DNA of 17,429 bases from Anaerolineaceae bacterium (GTDB lineage: Bacteria; Planctomycetota; Phycisphaerae; FEN-1346; JAACEH01), in assembly GCA_011682595.1 (NCBI GenBank), contig JAACEH010000001.1, forward strand, positions 1 through 17,429, given 5' to 3'. The notes under the pieces were generated by a model. The model worked only from the letters and a program-made list of their open reading frames with translations. It made no database searches and was not told the origin of the DNA. Both the position numbers and the translations under genes were made by a program. Shown here in pieces: positions 8,990 to 14,515 of this stretch; the first letter of the stretch is position 1, and each line of letters opens with the position of its first letter.

Positions 8990-9540
8990 ACGTGGCGGGA
9001 GGCAACTGCCGGTTTCGTCTGATTGAGACTCCCCTGGGGACCATGGCCATTGTTGTCCGCGGCGACCTCCTGGCTGGCCTGTCGCTTCCCGAGCGCAGCA
9101 CCCGGCGACTGATGAGCCGTGTATCCGCCGGATGGCCCGAGGCCCGGGCCGACCGCGGGCTCCTGCCGTCGCTTACTCGTGAGATTGCCGCCTACTTCGC
9201 CGGCCGGGCAGCCGACTTTGACATTGCCCTGGACCTGTCCGGGAGAACCGATTTCCAGCAACGCATCCTCCGGCAGTGCCGCAAGATTCCCGCCGGCCAG
9301 GTCGCCACCTATGGCCAACTGGCCCACAGGGCGGGGCGACCCCGCGCCGCAAGAGCGGTCGGCCGGGCAATGGCCTTGAACCCAGTGCCGCTGATTATCC
9401 CCTGCCATCGCGTCGTGGCGGCCGACGGCGCCCTCGGCGGCTTCAGCGCCGAAGGCGGCCTGGCGCTGAAGGCCCGCCTTCTGGAGCACGAAAAACGATT
9501 CTGGGGCAGTGACGCCCCGCAAGCGAACCATCAAACTTGA
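8986..9540 (+). CDS. ogt: Methylated-DNA--[protein]-cysteine S-methyltransferase
   Basis: A suicide DNA-repair protein that moves alkyl groups from O6-alkylguanine to its own cysteine. The 184-residue product has the canonical active site IIPCHRVV (Cys 140), preceded by AVGRAMALNPVPL (the helix-turn-helix arginine-finger region) and KIPAGQVATYGQLA, and followed by GGFSAEGGLALKARLLEHE. The N-terminal ribonuclease-H-like domain is present, as in Ogt. GTG 8986 overlaps the PilZ stop (GTGA); GTG 8992, with AAGGGG 8 nt upstream, is an equally good start. It is the last gene of the run from 5057, and housekeeping repair at the end of an envelope/signalling operon is probably incidental. The gene symbol refers to the family; the ogt versus ada C-domain distinction is not made here. 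Confidence 0.95.
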   Translation: MNVAGGNCRFRLIETPLGTMAIVVRGDLLAGLSLPERSTRRLMSRVSAGWPEARADRGLLPSLTREIAAYFAGRAADFDIALDLSGRTDFQQRILRQCRKIPAGQVATYGQLAHRAGRPRAARAVGRAMALNPVPLIIPCHRVVAADGALGGFSAEGGLALKARLLEHEKRFWGSDAPQANHQT

Positions 9541-9565
9541 CTTTCGCGGCGGCCTCCTGTAAAGT
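9537..9565 (+). promoter_or_regulatory. Sigma70-like promoter for tRNA-Arg and tadA
   Basis: TTGACT (9537-9542), overlapping the ogt stop, and TAAAGT (9560-9565) are 17 nt apart, matching five and four of six positions. It would start a transcript near 9572 that runs into the tRNA at 9662 and then tadA. Confidence 0.5.
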
Positions 9566-9600
9566 ACGGTTTCGCACACGGGGCCGTCCGCCCTGGCTGT

Positions 9601-9619
9601 CAGCCCGGTGAGCGGGCTG
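9601..9619 (+). terminator. Hairpin between ogt and tRNA-Arg
   Basis: CAGCCCG and CGGGCTG form a perfect 7-bp stem with a GTGAG loop. Only a broken T-run follows (GGTTGTTG), so it could be a weak terminator for the upstream operon or simply a leader structure of the tRNA transcript. Confidence 0.28.
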
Positions 9620-9661
9620 GCCGGTTGTTGAAAGCTTGAAGACGAAATAGTTACTTGCGGT

Positions 9662-9738
<77 letters not shown>

Positions 9739-9764
9739 TTTCTATTGGGATTGACAGGCCGCCA

Positions 9765-10235
9765 GTGCTTGAAGCCACCGACGAAGCGTTCATGGACATG
9801 GCCCTTCGCGAGGCCGCAAAAGCCCGCCAAGCCGACGAGGTGCCCATCGGGTGCTGCATCGTCCGCAACGGCAAGACCATTGCCCGGGCTCACAACCAAC
9901 GCCAGATGCTGCACGATCCGACGGCCCACGCCGAGATGATTGCCATTACCCAGGCCGCCGAGGCCATGGGCGACTGGCGACTCACCGAGACGGCGCTCTA
10001 TGTGACGCTCGAGCCGTGTGCCATGTGTGCCGGGGCGATTGTCCTGGCCCGCATCCCGCGAGTGGTCTTCGGTGTCCGCGACGCCAAGGCCGGGGCGGTC
10101 CGCAGTCTGTACCAGTTGCTCGAGGACCGGCGGCTGAACCATACAGCCGAGGTGGTTGAAGGCGTGCTGCCGCATCGCTGCCGGGCCATCCTGCAGGAGT
10201 TCTTCCAGCACCGCCGTAGTCTGGGTGAAAAGTAG
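9765..10235 (+). CDS. tadA: tRNA-specific adenosine deaminase
   Basis: TadA converts A34 to inosine in tRNA-Arg(ACG), allowing one tRNA to read three Arg codons. The 156-residue product shows the zinc site: AHAEM (zinc ligand His and catalytic Glu) and PCAMCAGAI (two zinc Cys). The deaminase core EVPIGCCIVRNGKTIARAHNQ and the RVVFGVRDAKAGAV stretch typical of TadA are also present. The start is GTG 9765: the residues between it and the first ATG (9792) include the conserved DEAFM leader, so the later ATG would truncate the protein. The ribosome site (CAGG) is weak, perhaps because translation follows processing of the tRNA upstream. The gene sits beside its own substrate tRNA. Confidence 0.96.
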   Translation: MLEATDEAFMDMALREAAKARQADEVPIGCCIVRNGKTIARAHNQRQMLHDPTAHAEMIAITQAAEAMGDWRLTETALYVTLEPCAMCAGAIVLARIPRVVFGVRDAKAGAVRSLYQLLEDRRLNHTAEVVEGVLPHRCRAILQEFFQHRRSLGEK

Positions 10236-10284
10236 CTCTGCCGGTGCCGTGTGAGCAGGAAACGGACGAGAGTTGCCGGCCTGT

Positions 10285-11130
10285 TCACGGCATGGCGAGA
10301 AAAGTTTTCATCGCGCTGCAGATGGCCTTCAGCAACAAGACATCCGCATCTTCGGGGCCTTTGTGGAACTGTTCGCCGCCGTGGTCGGCGGCATTTGTGA
10401 CGTGGGCGACAAGGCCGACCGGGAAGTTGCAGCGCCGGCCGAAGGCCAGCAGTGAAGCCGCCTGCATCTCCACCGCCAGCGCGCCTTGGGCGGCCCAATA
10501 CTCGATTTGGGAGCGGGTCTCGCGGTACGGCGCGTCGGTGGTCCAGACCAGGCCTTGCCGCACGGGCAACCCGACGGTCGCCAGCGTCCGCGTCAGGGCC
10601 TCTGCCAAGGCCGCGTTGCTGCGAACGGTCCGGCTGGGTGGCAGGTAGTGAAGCGAGGTGCCCTCGTCGCGGACCGCTTCGTCCGCGACCACAATGGCAG
10701 GCAGGGGCAACTCGCAGCCGACACGTCCCGCCGAAGCCAGGCCGATCACCGCCTTGGCCCCACAAACGGCCATCTGTTCGGCCACCAGCACCGTGTAGGG
10801 CCCGCCGATGGTTCGGGCCACGATCCCGCAGCGCGGCTCGTCCTTTGGCCAAAGCCACATCTCGGTGTGGAAGCATGGCCAATGCTCGCACCGCCGCACC
10901 TGGCCACGTGCGATCAGTTTGTCCGTCAAGTCGCCGTCGAACTCCAACACGCACAAGGCCGGTGCGGGCTGATCGCCGACTTCCCGCTGTTGCCGTACCG
11001 CCGCGACCAAATCATCCGGCCGAAAGGCCGTCGCTTCGTCGAGGGCGTGAGCAAGCAGCGGCAGACCTGCTGAAGGGCCGCCCTGGGTCGCCTGCTCAGT
11101 TACGGAATCTTCAAATGTTCGTTCGGTCAT
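10285..11130 (-). CDS. Nucleoside phosphorylase family protein (PNP/UDP type 1)
   Basis: A 281-residue member of the purine/uridine phosphorylase and MTA/SAH-nucleosidase superfamily, cytosolic, cleaving the glycosidic bond of a nucleoside. The evidence is VIGLASAGRVG (phosphate/base loop region), VADEAVRDEGTSLHYLPPS (a family landmark of uridine-phosphorylase-like enzymes), and GLVWTTDAPYRET leading to ALAVEMQAASLLAF. In the well-studied enzymes the last motif is EME and its second Glu binds the ribose hydroxyls. Here it is Glu-Met-Gln (221-223), so substrate binding may differ. The start is ATG 11130 with a modest AAGG site. It lies 39 nt downstream of the ArsR/methyltransferase fusion on the same strand, probably one operon. 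An SAH or methylthioadenosine substrate would make sense beside a methyltransferase, but that is inference. Confidence 0.82.
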   Translation of the reverse strand: MTERTFEDSVTEQATQGGPSAGLPLLAHALDEATAFRPDDLVAAVRQQREVGDQPAPALCVLEFDGDLTDKLIARGQVRRCEHWPCFHTEMWLWPKDEPRCGIVARTIGGPYTVLVAEQMAVCGAKAVIGLASAGRVGCELPLPAIVVADEAVRDEGTSLHYLPPSRTVRSNAALAEALTRTLATVGLPVRQGLVWTTDAPYRETRSQIEYWAAQGALAVEMQAASLLAFGRRCNFPVGLVAHVTNAADHGGEQFHKGPEDADVLLLKAICSAMKTFLAMP

Positions 11131-11169
11131 TGGTTGCCTTATTTCTCAAGAATCCAGTTTCCCTGGTTT

Positions 11170-12228
11170 TCATCGCCGCTTGCCCTCCGCGGGTTCCGGT
11201 GTCCCGACCCGACGAAAGAGGCAGTACACGAAGGCCTGCGGTTTGCCCCACGGCGTCTGATGTGTCTCCCGGAACGATTCGATCGGCGTAAACGCGCCGC
11301 CGAAAGCCTCGGCCATCGCATCGGGGGCCCAGCGGGCCACGTCCAAATCGCTGCAAGAGGGCGGTCCGTCGGGGGCGAAGGTGGCGATAATCGCGTAGCC
11401 TCCAGGTTTCAACCCTCGGTGCAGCGCGGCCAGATAGGCCTGCTGGTCCTTGAGTTCGGTCAAGAAATGAAAGACCGCCCGGTCGTGCCAAAGATCGTAC
11501 TGTTGCGGCGGCATAAAACCGGTGACGTCCGCCTCCAGCCAGGTCACCCGATTGGCCCGATCTCCCAATCGTTGGCGGCACCGCTGCAGGCCCGCAGCGG
11601 AAACGTCCAGCACACTGAGGCATGTGAAACCGCGGTCCAGGAGTTCGCCCACCAAGGCCGACGGTCCGCCGCCGCCGATGTCGATGATGGCCGCATTTCT
11701 CGGCAATGGGACCTGGTCCAGGATGGCCAGCGAAGGCGTTGCCTCGACCTGATACCAGCTCAAATCGGCGTCGGCCTTTTGCGTGTAAACTTGATTCCAA
11801 TGTTCGGCGCGATCCGTTTCCTGGTCTTCCGCCGTTGCGATGGCCGGATGGCCGGCCTCCGTTAGCTCGTCTGACGGTCCCGCTGCGGATCGCTGGTTCC
11901 GCCTGCGGGCGGCCCGTCGAACCCATGCAGCCGAGCAGGGGACAATCGGGTGTTCACTGCCCAGAAACCCCGTGAGCGCTGCGACCAAACTAGGACGAGC
12001 AATGTAGTAGCAGCGGAGGTTGCCGTCTTCGTGGAAGTCCACGATCCTGGCCTGCCGCAGCACCGACAGATGTTGCGAGAGGTTGGCCTGGCGCACGTCC
12101 AGCAGTTCCTGAATGTCGCTGACGCACTTGGGGCCCTTGGCCAGCTCGTCCAGCAGGGCCAGCCGGAGTGGATGCCCAAGCAGCCGAAGCAGGTCGGCGG
12201 CCTCTCGCCTTTGCGAAGCGTCGTTCAT
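11170..12228 (-). CDS. ArsR-type HTH regulator fused to a SAM-dependent methyltransferase
   Basis: A 352-residue two-domain protein. Residues about 8-95 are an ArsR/SmtB winged helix (LLGHPLRLALLDELAKGPKC, then QANLSQHLSVLRQARIV as the DNA-reading helix and DGNLRCYYIARP as the wing). Residues about 96-138 are an Arg/Ala-rich linker. Residues 141-340 are a class I methyltransferase: HWNQVYTQK, the SAM loop IIDIGGGGPSALV (181-193), the acidic strand end LSVLDVS, WLEADVT, YDLWHDRAVFHFL and GGYAIIATFAPDGP. The glycine-rich loop is intact, so SAM or SAH can be bound. Proteobacterial SahR regulators pair an ArsR HTH with a methyltransferase-like domain to sense SAH; this protein could be analogous, or an enzyme that represses itself. 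A perfect palindrome 28 nt upstream of the start suggests autoregulation. Confidence 0.85.
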   Translation of the reverse strand: MNDASQRREAADLLRLLGHPLRLALLDELAKGPKCVSDIQELLDVRQANLSQHLSVLRQARIVDFHEDGNLRCYYIARPSLVAALTGFLGSEHPIVPCSAAWVRRAARRRNQRSAAGPSDELTEAGHPAIATAEDQETDRAEHWNQVYTQKADADLSWYQVEATPSLAILDQVPLPRNAAIIDIGGGGPSALVGELLDRGFTCLSVLDVSAAGLQRCRQRLGDRANRVTWLEADVTGFMPPQQYDLWHDRAVFHFLTELKDQQAYLAALHRGLKPGGYAIIATFAPDGPPSCSDLDVARWAPDAMAEAFGGAFTPIESFRETHQTPWGKPQAFVYCLFRRVGTPEPAEGKRR

Positions 12229-12255
12229 GACTTCATCTCGTCAGTGCTTTTGCTC

Positions 12256-12273
12256 TATTCGAATATTCGAATA
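12256..12273 (-). promoter_or_regulatory. Perfect 18-bp palindromic operator of the ArsR-type fusion
   Basis: TATTCGAATATTCGAATA is identical on both strands and consists of two overlapping TATTCGAATA units. It is AT-rich in a GC-rich region, lies 27 nt before the regulator's ATG and covers the -10 region of the promoter at 12270-12299. This is the usual arrangement for ArsR-family self-repression. Confidence 0.75.
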
Positions 12274-12299
12274 TTGCGCGATACGAGGTGAGGTGTCAA
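12270..12299 (-). promoter_or_regulatory. Sigma70-like promoter of the ArsR-type fusion operon
   Basis: The minus strand carries a perfect TTGACA (12299-12294), then 18 nt to AATATT (12275-12270) or 17 nt to CAATAT (12276-12271). The -10 overlaps the palindromic operator, so bound repressor would block polymerase. Confidence 0.55.
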
Positions 12300-12433
12300 T
12301 GGCAAAGTTTGGTGGTGGGGCAGATTCCACCGAGTCGGCAACCCCGCCCGAACTTGTCGCGGACCAGCGTCTGCGCGAAATTGTTGCCATTGTGTTGCGT
12401 AAACTGGCTGGAAGCCGCATGGGCATAAGTTAA
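12299..12433 (+). CDS. Small hypothetical protein (44 aa), possible recombinase-associated remnant
   Basis: An ATG preceded by the purine-rich GAGGTGAGG opens a 44-residue frame ending at TAA 12431-12433. The C-terminal half, ADQRLREIVAIVLRKLAGSR, is an amphipathic helix. It loosely resembles short helical proteins I recall next to serine recombinases in planctomycetes, and recombinase debris does follow at 12826-13125. The similarity is from memory and weak. No domain is recognisable, so it may be a remnant or not a gene at all. Its start overlaps the divergent promoter of the ArsR-type gene. Confidence 0.3.
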   Translation: MAKFGGGADSTESATPPELVADQRLREIVAIVLRKLAGSRMGIS

Positions 12434-12480
12434 GAGCGCGTTGCCGACACCGAATGACGGAAGGACCGGGAGAACAATCA

Positions 12481-12823
12481 TGCCAAAGTCGCTCCGTCTC
12501 GCCCTGGCCATTCTGGTCGTCCTGGGCGGTGCAGCGCTGATGGTTTACCTGGCGGACACGGCGCTGGAGACCCGAGGCGAAAACTGGCGGCGCGGGCCAA
12601 GGGCGGCATCATCGCCATAGCGGCCATGCTCGGGATCGGCTCGCTCGGATACTTCGGTTCGCAGACAACCTGTTACGTCATGTCTTCACTGTTCGATTCT
12701 CGCGACCCGAAGATCGTCGTGCGACAGAAAGAACTGCTCGAGAAGCAGCACGACGCCGGAATTATCAGCGACCAGACCTACGAGCGGGTGCTGGCCAGCT
12801 TCGAGCCGCAACGGTCGCAATAG
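12481..12823 (+). pseudogene. Small two-helix membrane protein with SHOCT-like tail, broken by a frameshift
   Basis: The frame opens at ATG 12481 after a GGGAG ribosome site and encodes MPKSLRLALAILVVLGGAAL, a first membrane helix, up to LETRGE. Translation then leaves frame at an A-run (12580-12583) and stops at 12617-12619. The other frame continues sensibly from the same point: KLAARAKGGIIAIAAMLGIGSLGYFG (second helix), then a cytosolic stretch and ELLEKQHDAGIISDQTYERVLASF, a short C-terminal motif like SHOCT oligomerisation tails. One more A in the run would restore a protein of about 114 residues. The break is either a true mutation in this degraded patch or an assembly/sequencing error. 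Function unknown. Confidence 0.6.
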
Positions 12824-12825
12824 CA

Positions 12826-13125
12826 GCCGAGCGGGGCCAACCGGCCGACCTGAAATCGCAGCTCGATGAGGTCCAGCGCCAGCTCGACGAGGCCGACGGG
12901 TTCGACCCGGCCTTCGGCCAGGCGGCGCTGGCGGTGTTCGATTTCAGCCAGAATCTGGCGAATATCTGGCGCGGTTCAAACTCGGCACAGAAACGCCAGT
13001 TACTTGAGGTGGTCAGTTTGAACCGTACTGTGAGCGACGTAAGTCTTGTGTTGACAAAAAGAAAGTCGTTCGATTTTCTCGTCGAACGGCCCTTTTTGAA
13101 GAAAAGTCGGGGTGACTGGATTTGA
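12826..13125 (+). pseudogene. C-terminal remnant of a large serine recombinase
   Basis: A reading frame without a plausible start of its own, continuous from before 12826 to TGA 13123-13125. Its translation reads AERGQPADLKSQLDEVQRQLDEADGFDP (a coiled coil), FDFSQNLANIW, SAQKRQLLEVVSLNRTVSDVSLVL and KRKSFDFLVERP. This is the pattern of the extreme C-terminus of serine recombinases with a zinc-ribbon and coiled coil. The catalytic N-domain, recombinase domain and zinc ribbon are missing, so it is a remnant of a lost integrative element. The last codons (13107-13125) lie inside the 3' end of tRNA-Pro on the other strand, pointing to insertion at that tRNA. Family assignment is by remembered similarity. 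Confidence 0.6.
13056..13090 (-). terminator. Intrinsic terminator of tRNA-Pro, within recombinase remnant
   Basis: CGTTCGA (13067-13073) and TCGAACG (13082-13088), extended by a G-U and a G-C pair, give a 9-bp stem with an 8-nt loop. Read on the minus strand it is followed by TTTCTTTTT, a strong U-tract, 17 nt past the tRNA 3' end. On the plus strand CCCTTTTT follows, so it may work both ways. Confidence 0.65.
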
Positions 13126-13180
13126 ACCAGCGACCTCCGCGTCCCGAACGCGGCGCTCTACCAAACTGAGCCACACCCCG
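13107..13180 (-). tRNA. tRNA-Pro (anticodon CGG)
   Basis: A complete 74-nt cloverleaf on the minus strand. The acceptor CGGGGTG pairs with CACCCCG, including the C1-G72 pair and A73 discriminator characteristic of bacterial tRNA-Pro. The D stem is GCTC/GAGC, the anticodon stem CCGCG/CGCGG, and the loop TTCGGGA gives anticodon CGG (13146-13144), reading CCG. The T arm is GCTGG-TTCAAAT-CCAGT. CCA is not encoded, unlike the tRNA-Arg at 9662. The recombinase remnant ends inside its 3' half. Confidence 0.96.
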
Positions 13181-13192
13181 AAGTGCAGGGTC

Positions 13193-13220
13193 ATTATAAT
13201 CATCCGGCCCGTCTTGTCAA
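13193..13220 (-). promoter_or_regulatory. Fully consensus sigma70 promoter of tRNA-Pro
   Basis: On the minus strand TTGACA (13220-13215) and TATAAT (13198-13193), both six of six, are separated by 16 nt. The start would fall about 6 nt before the mature tRNA, a compact, strong stable-RNA promoter. Confidence 0.85.
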
Positions 13221-13522
13221 TCGATGCTTTGTCGAAAGCCCCCACAGAGGACCTGGACAGTCGCCCTCCCCCGACCGTGCTTCCAGGCAACCATTTTCCG
13301 AGCCCGGGGCGGCAGCTTGCCTAACCGGCACAACCCCAACCCGGGCCGCAGCGCCACAACAGGTCGGCCACGGAAGACGCAGTTCAGCCGCTCTGTAACT
13401 CCTTATCCCACAATGCAATAGGACGCAGTTGGCCTGCGCGTTACCTCTCACGCGCCGACCGGCGACTTCCTTGTCCGCATAACCCGCACTTTCGGCACAA
13501 ACGGCTGCGAATTACGCGGCAT
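13221..13522. other. Non-coding stretch between tRNA-Pro promoter and sigma54 region
   Basis: About 300 nt with no convincing gene on either strand. Short open frames here lack ribosome sites and family features. No repeat, hairpin with T-tract or recognisable RNA was found. Confidence 0.5.
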
Positions 13523-13540
13523 TTGTAACTAATTGTACAA
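13523..13540 (+). promoter_or_regulatory. Candidate upstream activator site for the sigma54 promoter
   Basis: TTGTA (13523-13527) and TACAA (13536-13540) form perfect inverted arms 8 nt apart, centred about 85 nt before the predicted start. Sigma54 enhancer-binding proteins usually bind dyads at this kind of distance. Which activator would bind is unknown. Confidence 0.3.
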
Positions 13541-13589
13541 CATCGACTTACAGGCTGCAGACTAAATAAGGGGAAGAGGCTCAGCCTTT

Positions 13590-13605
13590 TGGCACGATGT
13601 TTGCG
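13590..13605 (+). promoter_or_regulatory. Sigma54 (-24/-12) promoter of the PEP-CTERM gene
   Basis: TGGCACGATGTTTGCG matches the RpoN consensus TGGCACG-N4-TTGC at every defined position, with GG and GC at the required 10-bp separation. Transcription would begin near 13616, giving a leader of about 148 nt that includes a small GGCGGA/TCCGCC hairpin (13720-13734) just before the ribosome site. It points directly at the PEP-CTERM gene. Confidence 0.8.
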
Positions 13606-13763
13606 ACTGTGTCTGTATGAGCTTTGGTCTACGCCTGGCGACCGACTGTTGGCGGCAATGGGCGCATTGGCAGTGATCCTTGAGGTGAGTGGGACGCGGT
13701 GAGAGATCGCCGAAGGGGTGGCGGAATGTCCGCCGCAAACGATTGGTTTGGAGGAGATGAAAG

Positions 13764-14423
13764 ATGAAGACGCATCATGTGATGATGATAGCTGCACTCG
13801 GAGTTCTGGCAACTGCAGGGCCGGCCTTTGCCGATGCCGTCTATGACGGGACGATCTACCGGCTTGGTGGACCGGCCCAGGTGGGTGATCGGTACGGTTC
13901 GGACGTCACGGTGTCCACGGTCGATCAACTGTCCTTCACGGTTAATAGCGCCGGAACCGTCGCCATCGACATGATGTCATGGGAGGCGGAGGGCAATGTG
14001 CGGATCGATCTGAACGGCGATGGCGAGTACGCGTGCCTGGACACCAAGATATATCTGTTCCATGACGACGGGGATCTTTCGGCCGACGACTTTATTGCCT
14101 TCGACGACGACCGGAATCCGCCGGGAGTTTACGACGGGTCGGTGCATCTGTACGACTCGTTTCTCGAACTCTCACTGGCCGCCGGCAACTACATTGTTGC
14201 CGTTGGCAGCTTCCAGATGGATATGGACAGCGCCATTGCAGGCCTCAACGACGCAAGCTTCGGGCCAGTGACAATTGCGTCCGACGGGAGCCGCTTCGTT
14301 AACGACCACGGCGACTACCGGCTGACGCTGGTCGGTGACGTGACGATTGTTCCGGAGCCGGCCACCATGGCCCTGCTGGGTGTGGGGGCCATCGGGCTGG
14401 TCCTGCGGCGCAGGAAGAAATGA
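13764..14423 (+). CDS. Secreted PEP-CTERM sorting-domain protein
   Basis: A 219-residue exported protein expected to be processed by an exosortase and anchored to or released from the envelope. ATG 13764 follows GGAGGAG at good spacing. The signal peptide is MKTHHVMMIAALGVLATAG through AFA, with cleavage near residue 23. The mature part is acidic and beta-rich (DLNGDGEYACLDTKIYLFHDDGDLSADDF, then LELSLAAGNYIVAVGSF), a style common to PEP-CTERM surface proteins with a bacterial pre-peptidase-like beta-sandwich. The C-terminus holds the sorting signal VPEPATMALLGVGAIGLVL followed by RRRKK (196-219): PEP motif, membrane helix, basic tail. No exosortase is in the window. It stands alone behind a sigma54 promoter, so expression is probably conditional. 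Confidence 0.9.
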   Translation: MKTHHVMMIAALGVLATAGPAFADAVYDGTIYRLGGPAQVGDRYGSDVTVSTVDQLSFTVNSAGTVAIDMMSWEAEGNVRIDLNGDGEYACLDTKIYLFHDDGDLSADDFIAFDDDRNPPGVYDGSVHLYDSFLELSLAAGNYIVAVGSFQMDMDSAIAGLNDASFGPVTIASDGSRFVNDHGDYRLTLVGDVTIVPEPATMALLGVGAIGLVLRRRKK

Positions 14424-14452
14424 TTTCCGCATGAGATCAGCAGTTGGCGGTT

Positions 14453-14483
14453 AAAACGAGCGGTCTCTGCGGGCCGCCCGCTC
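14453..14483 (-). terminator. Possible terminator after the dGTPase operon
   Basis: GAGCGG (14458-14463) pairs with CCGCTC (14478-14483). Read on the minus strand the hairpin is followed by GTTTTAA, about 30 nt past the dGTPase stop. The 6-bp stem with a 14-nt loop makes this tentative. Confidence 0.33.
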
Positions 14484-14515
14484 CGCTGGGCGAATCGCCA
14501 GTTGACGATTTTCTC

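Noticed and set aside
13112..13324. Plus-strand open frame of 70 codons beginning MTGFEPATSASRTRR
   Set aside because: It is the translation of the opposite strand of tRNA-Pro, a well-known spurious annotation; there is no ribosome site or domain.
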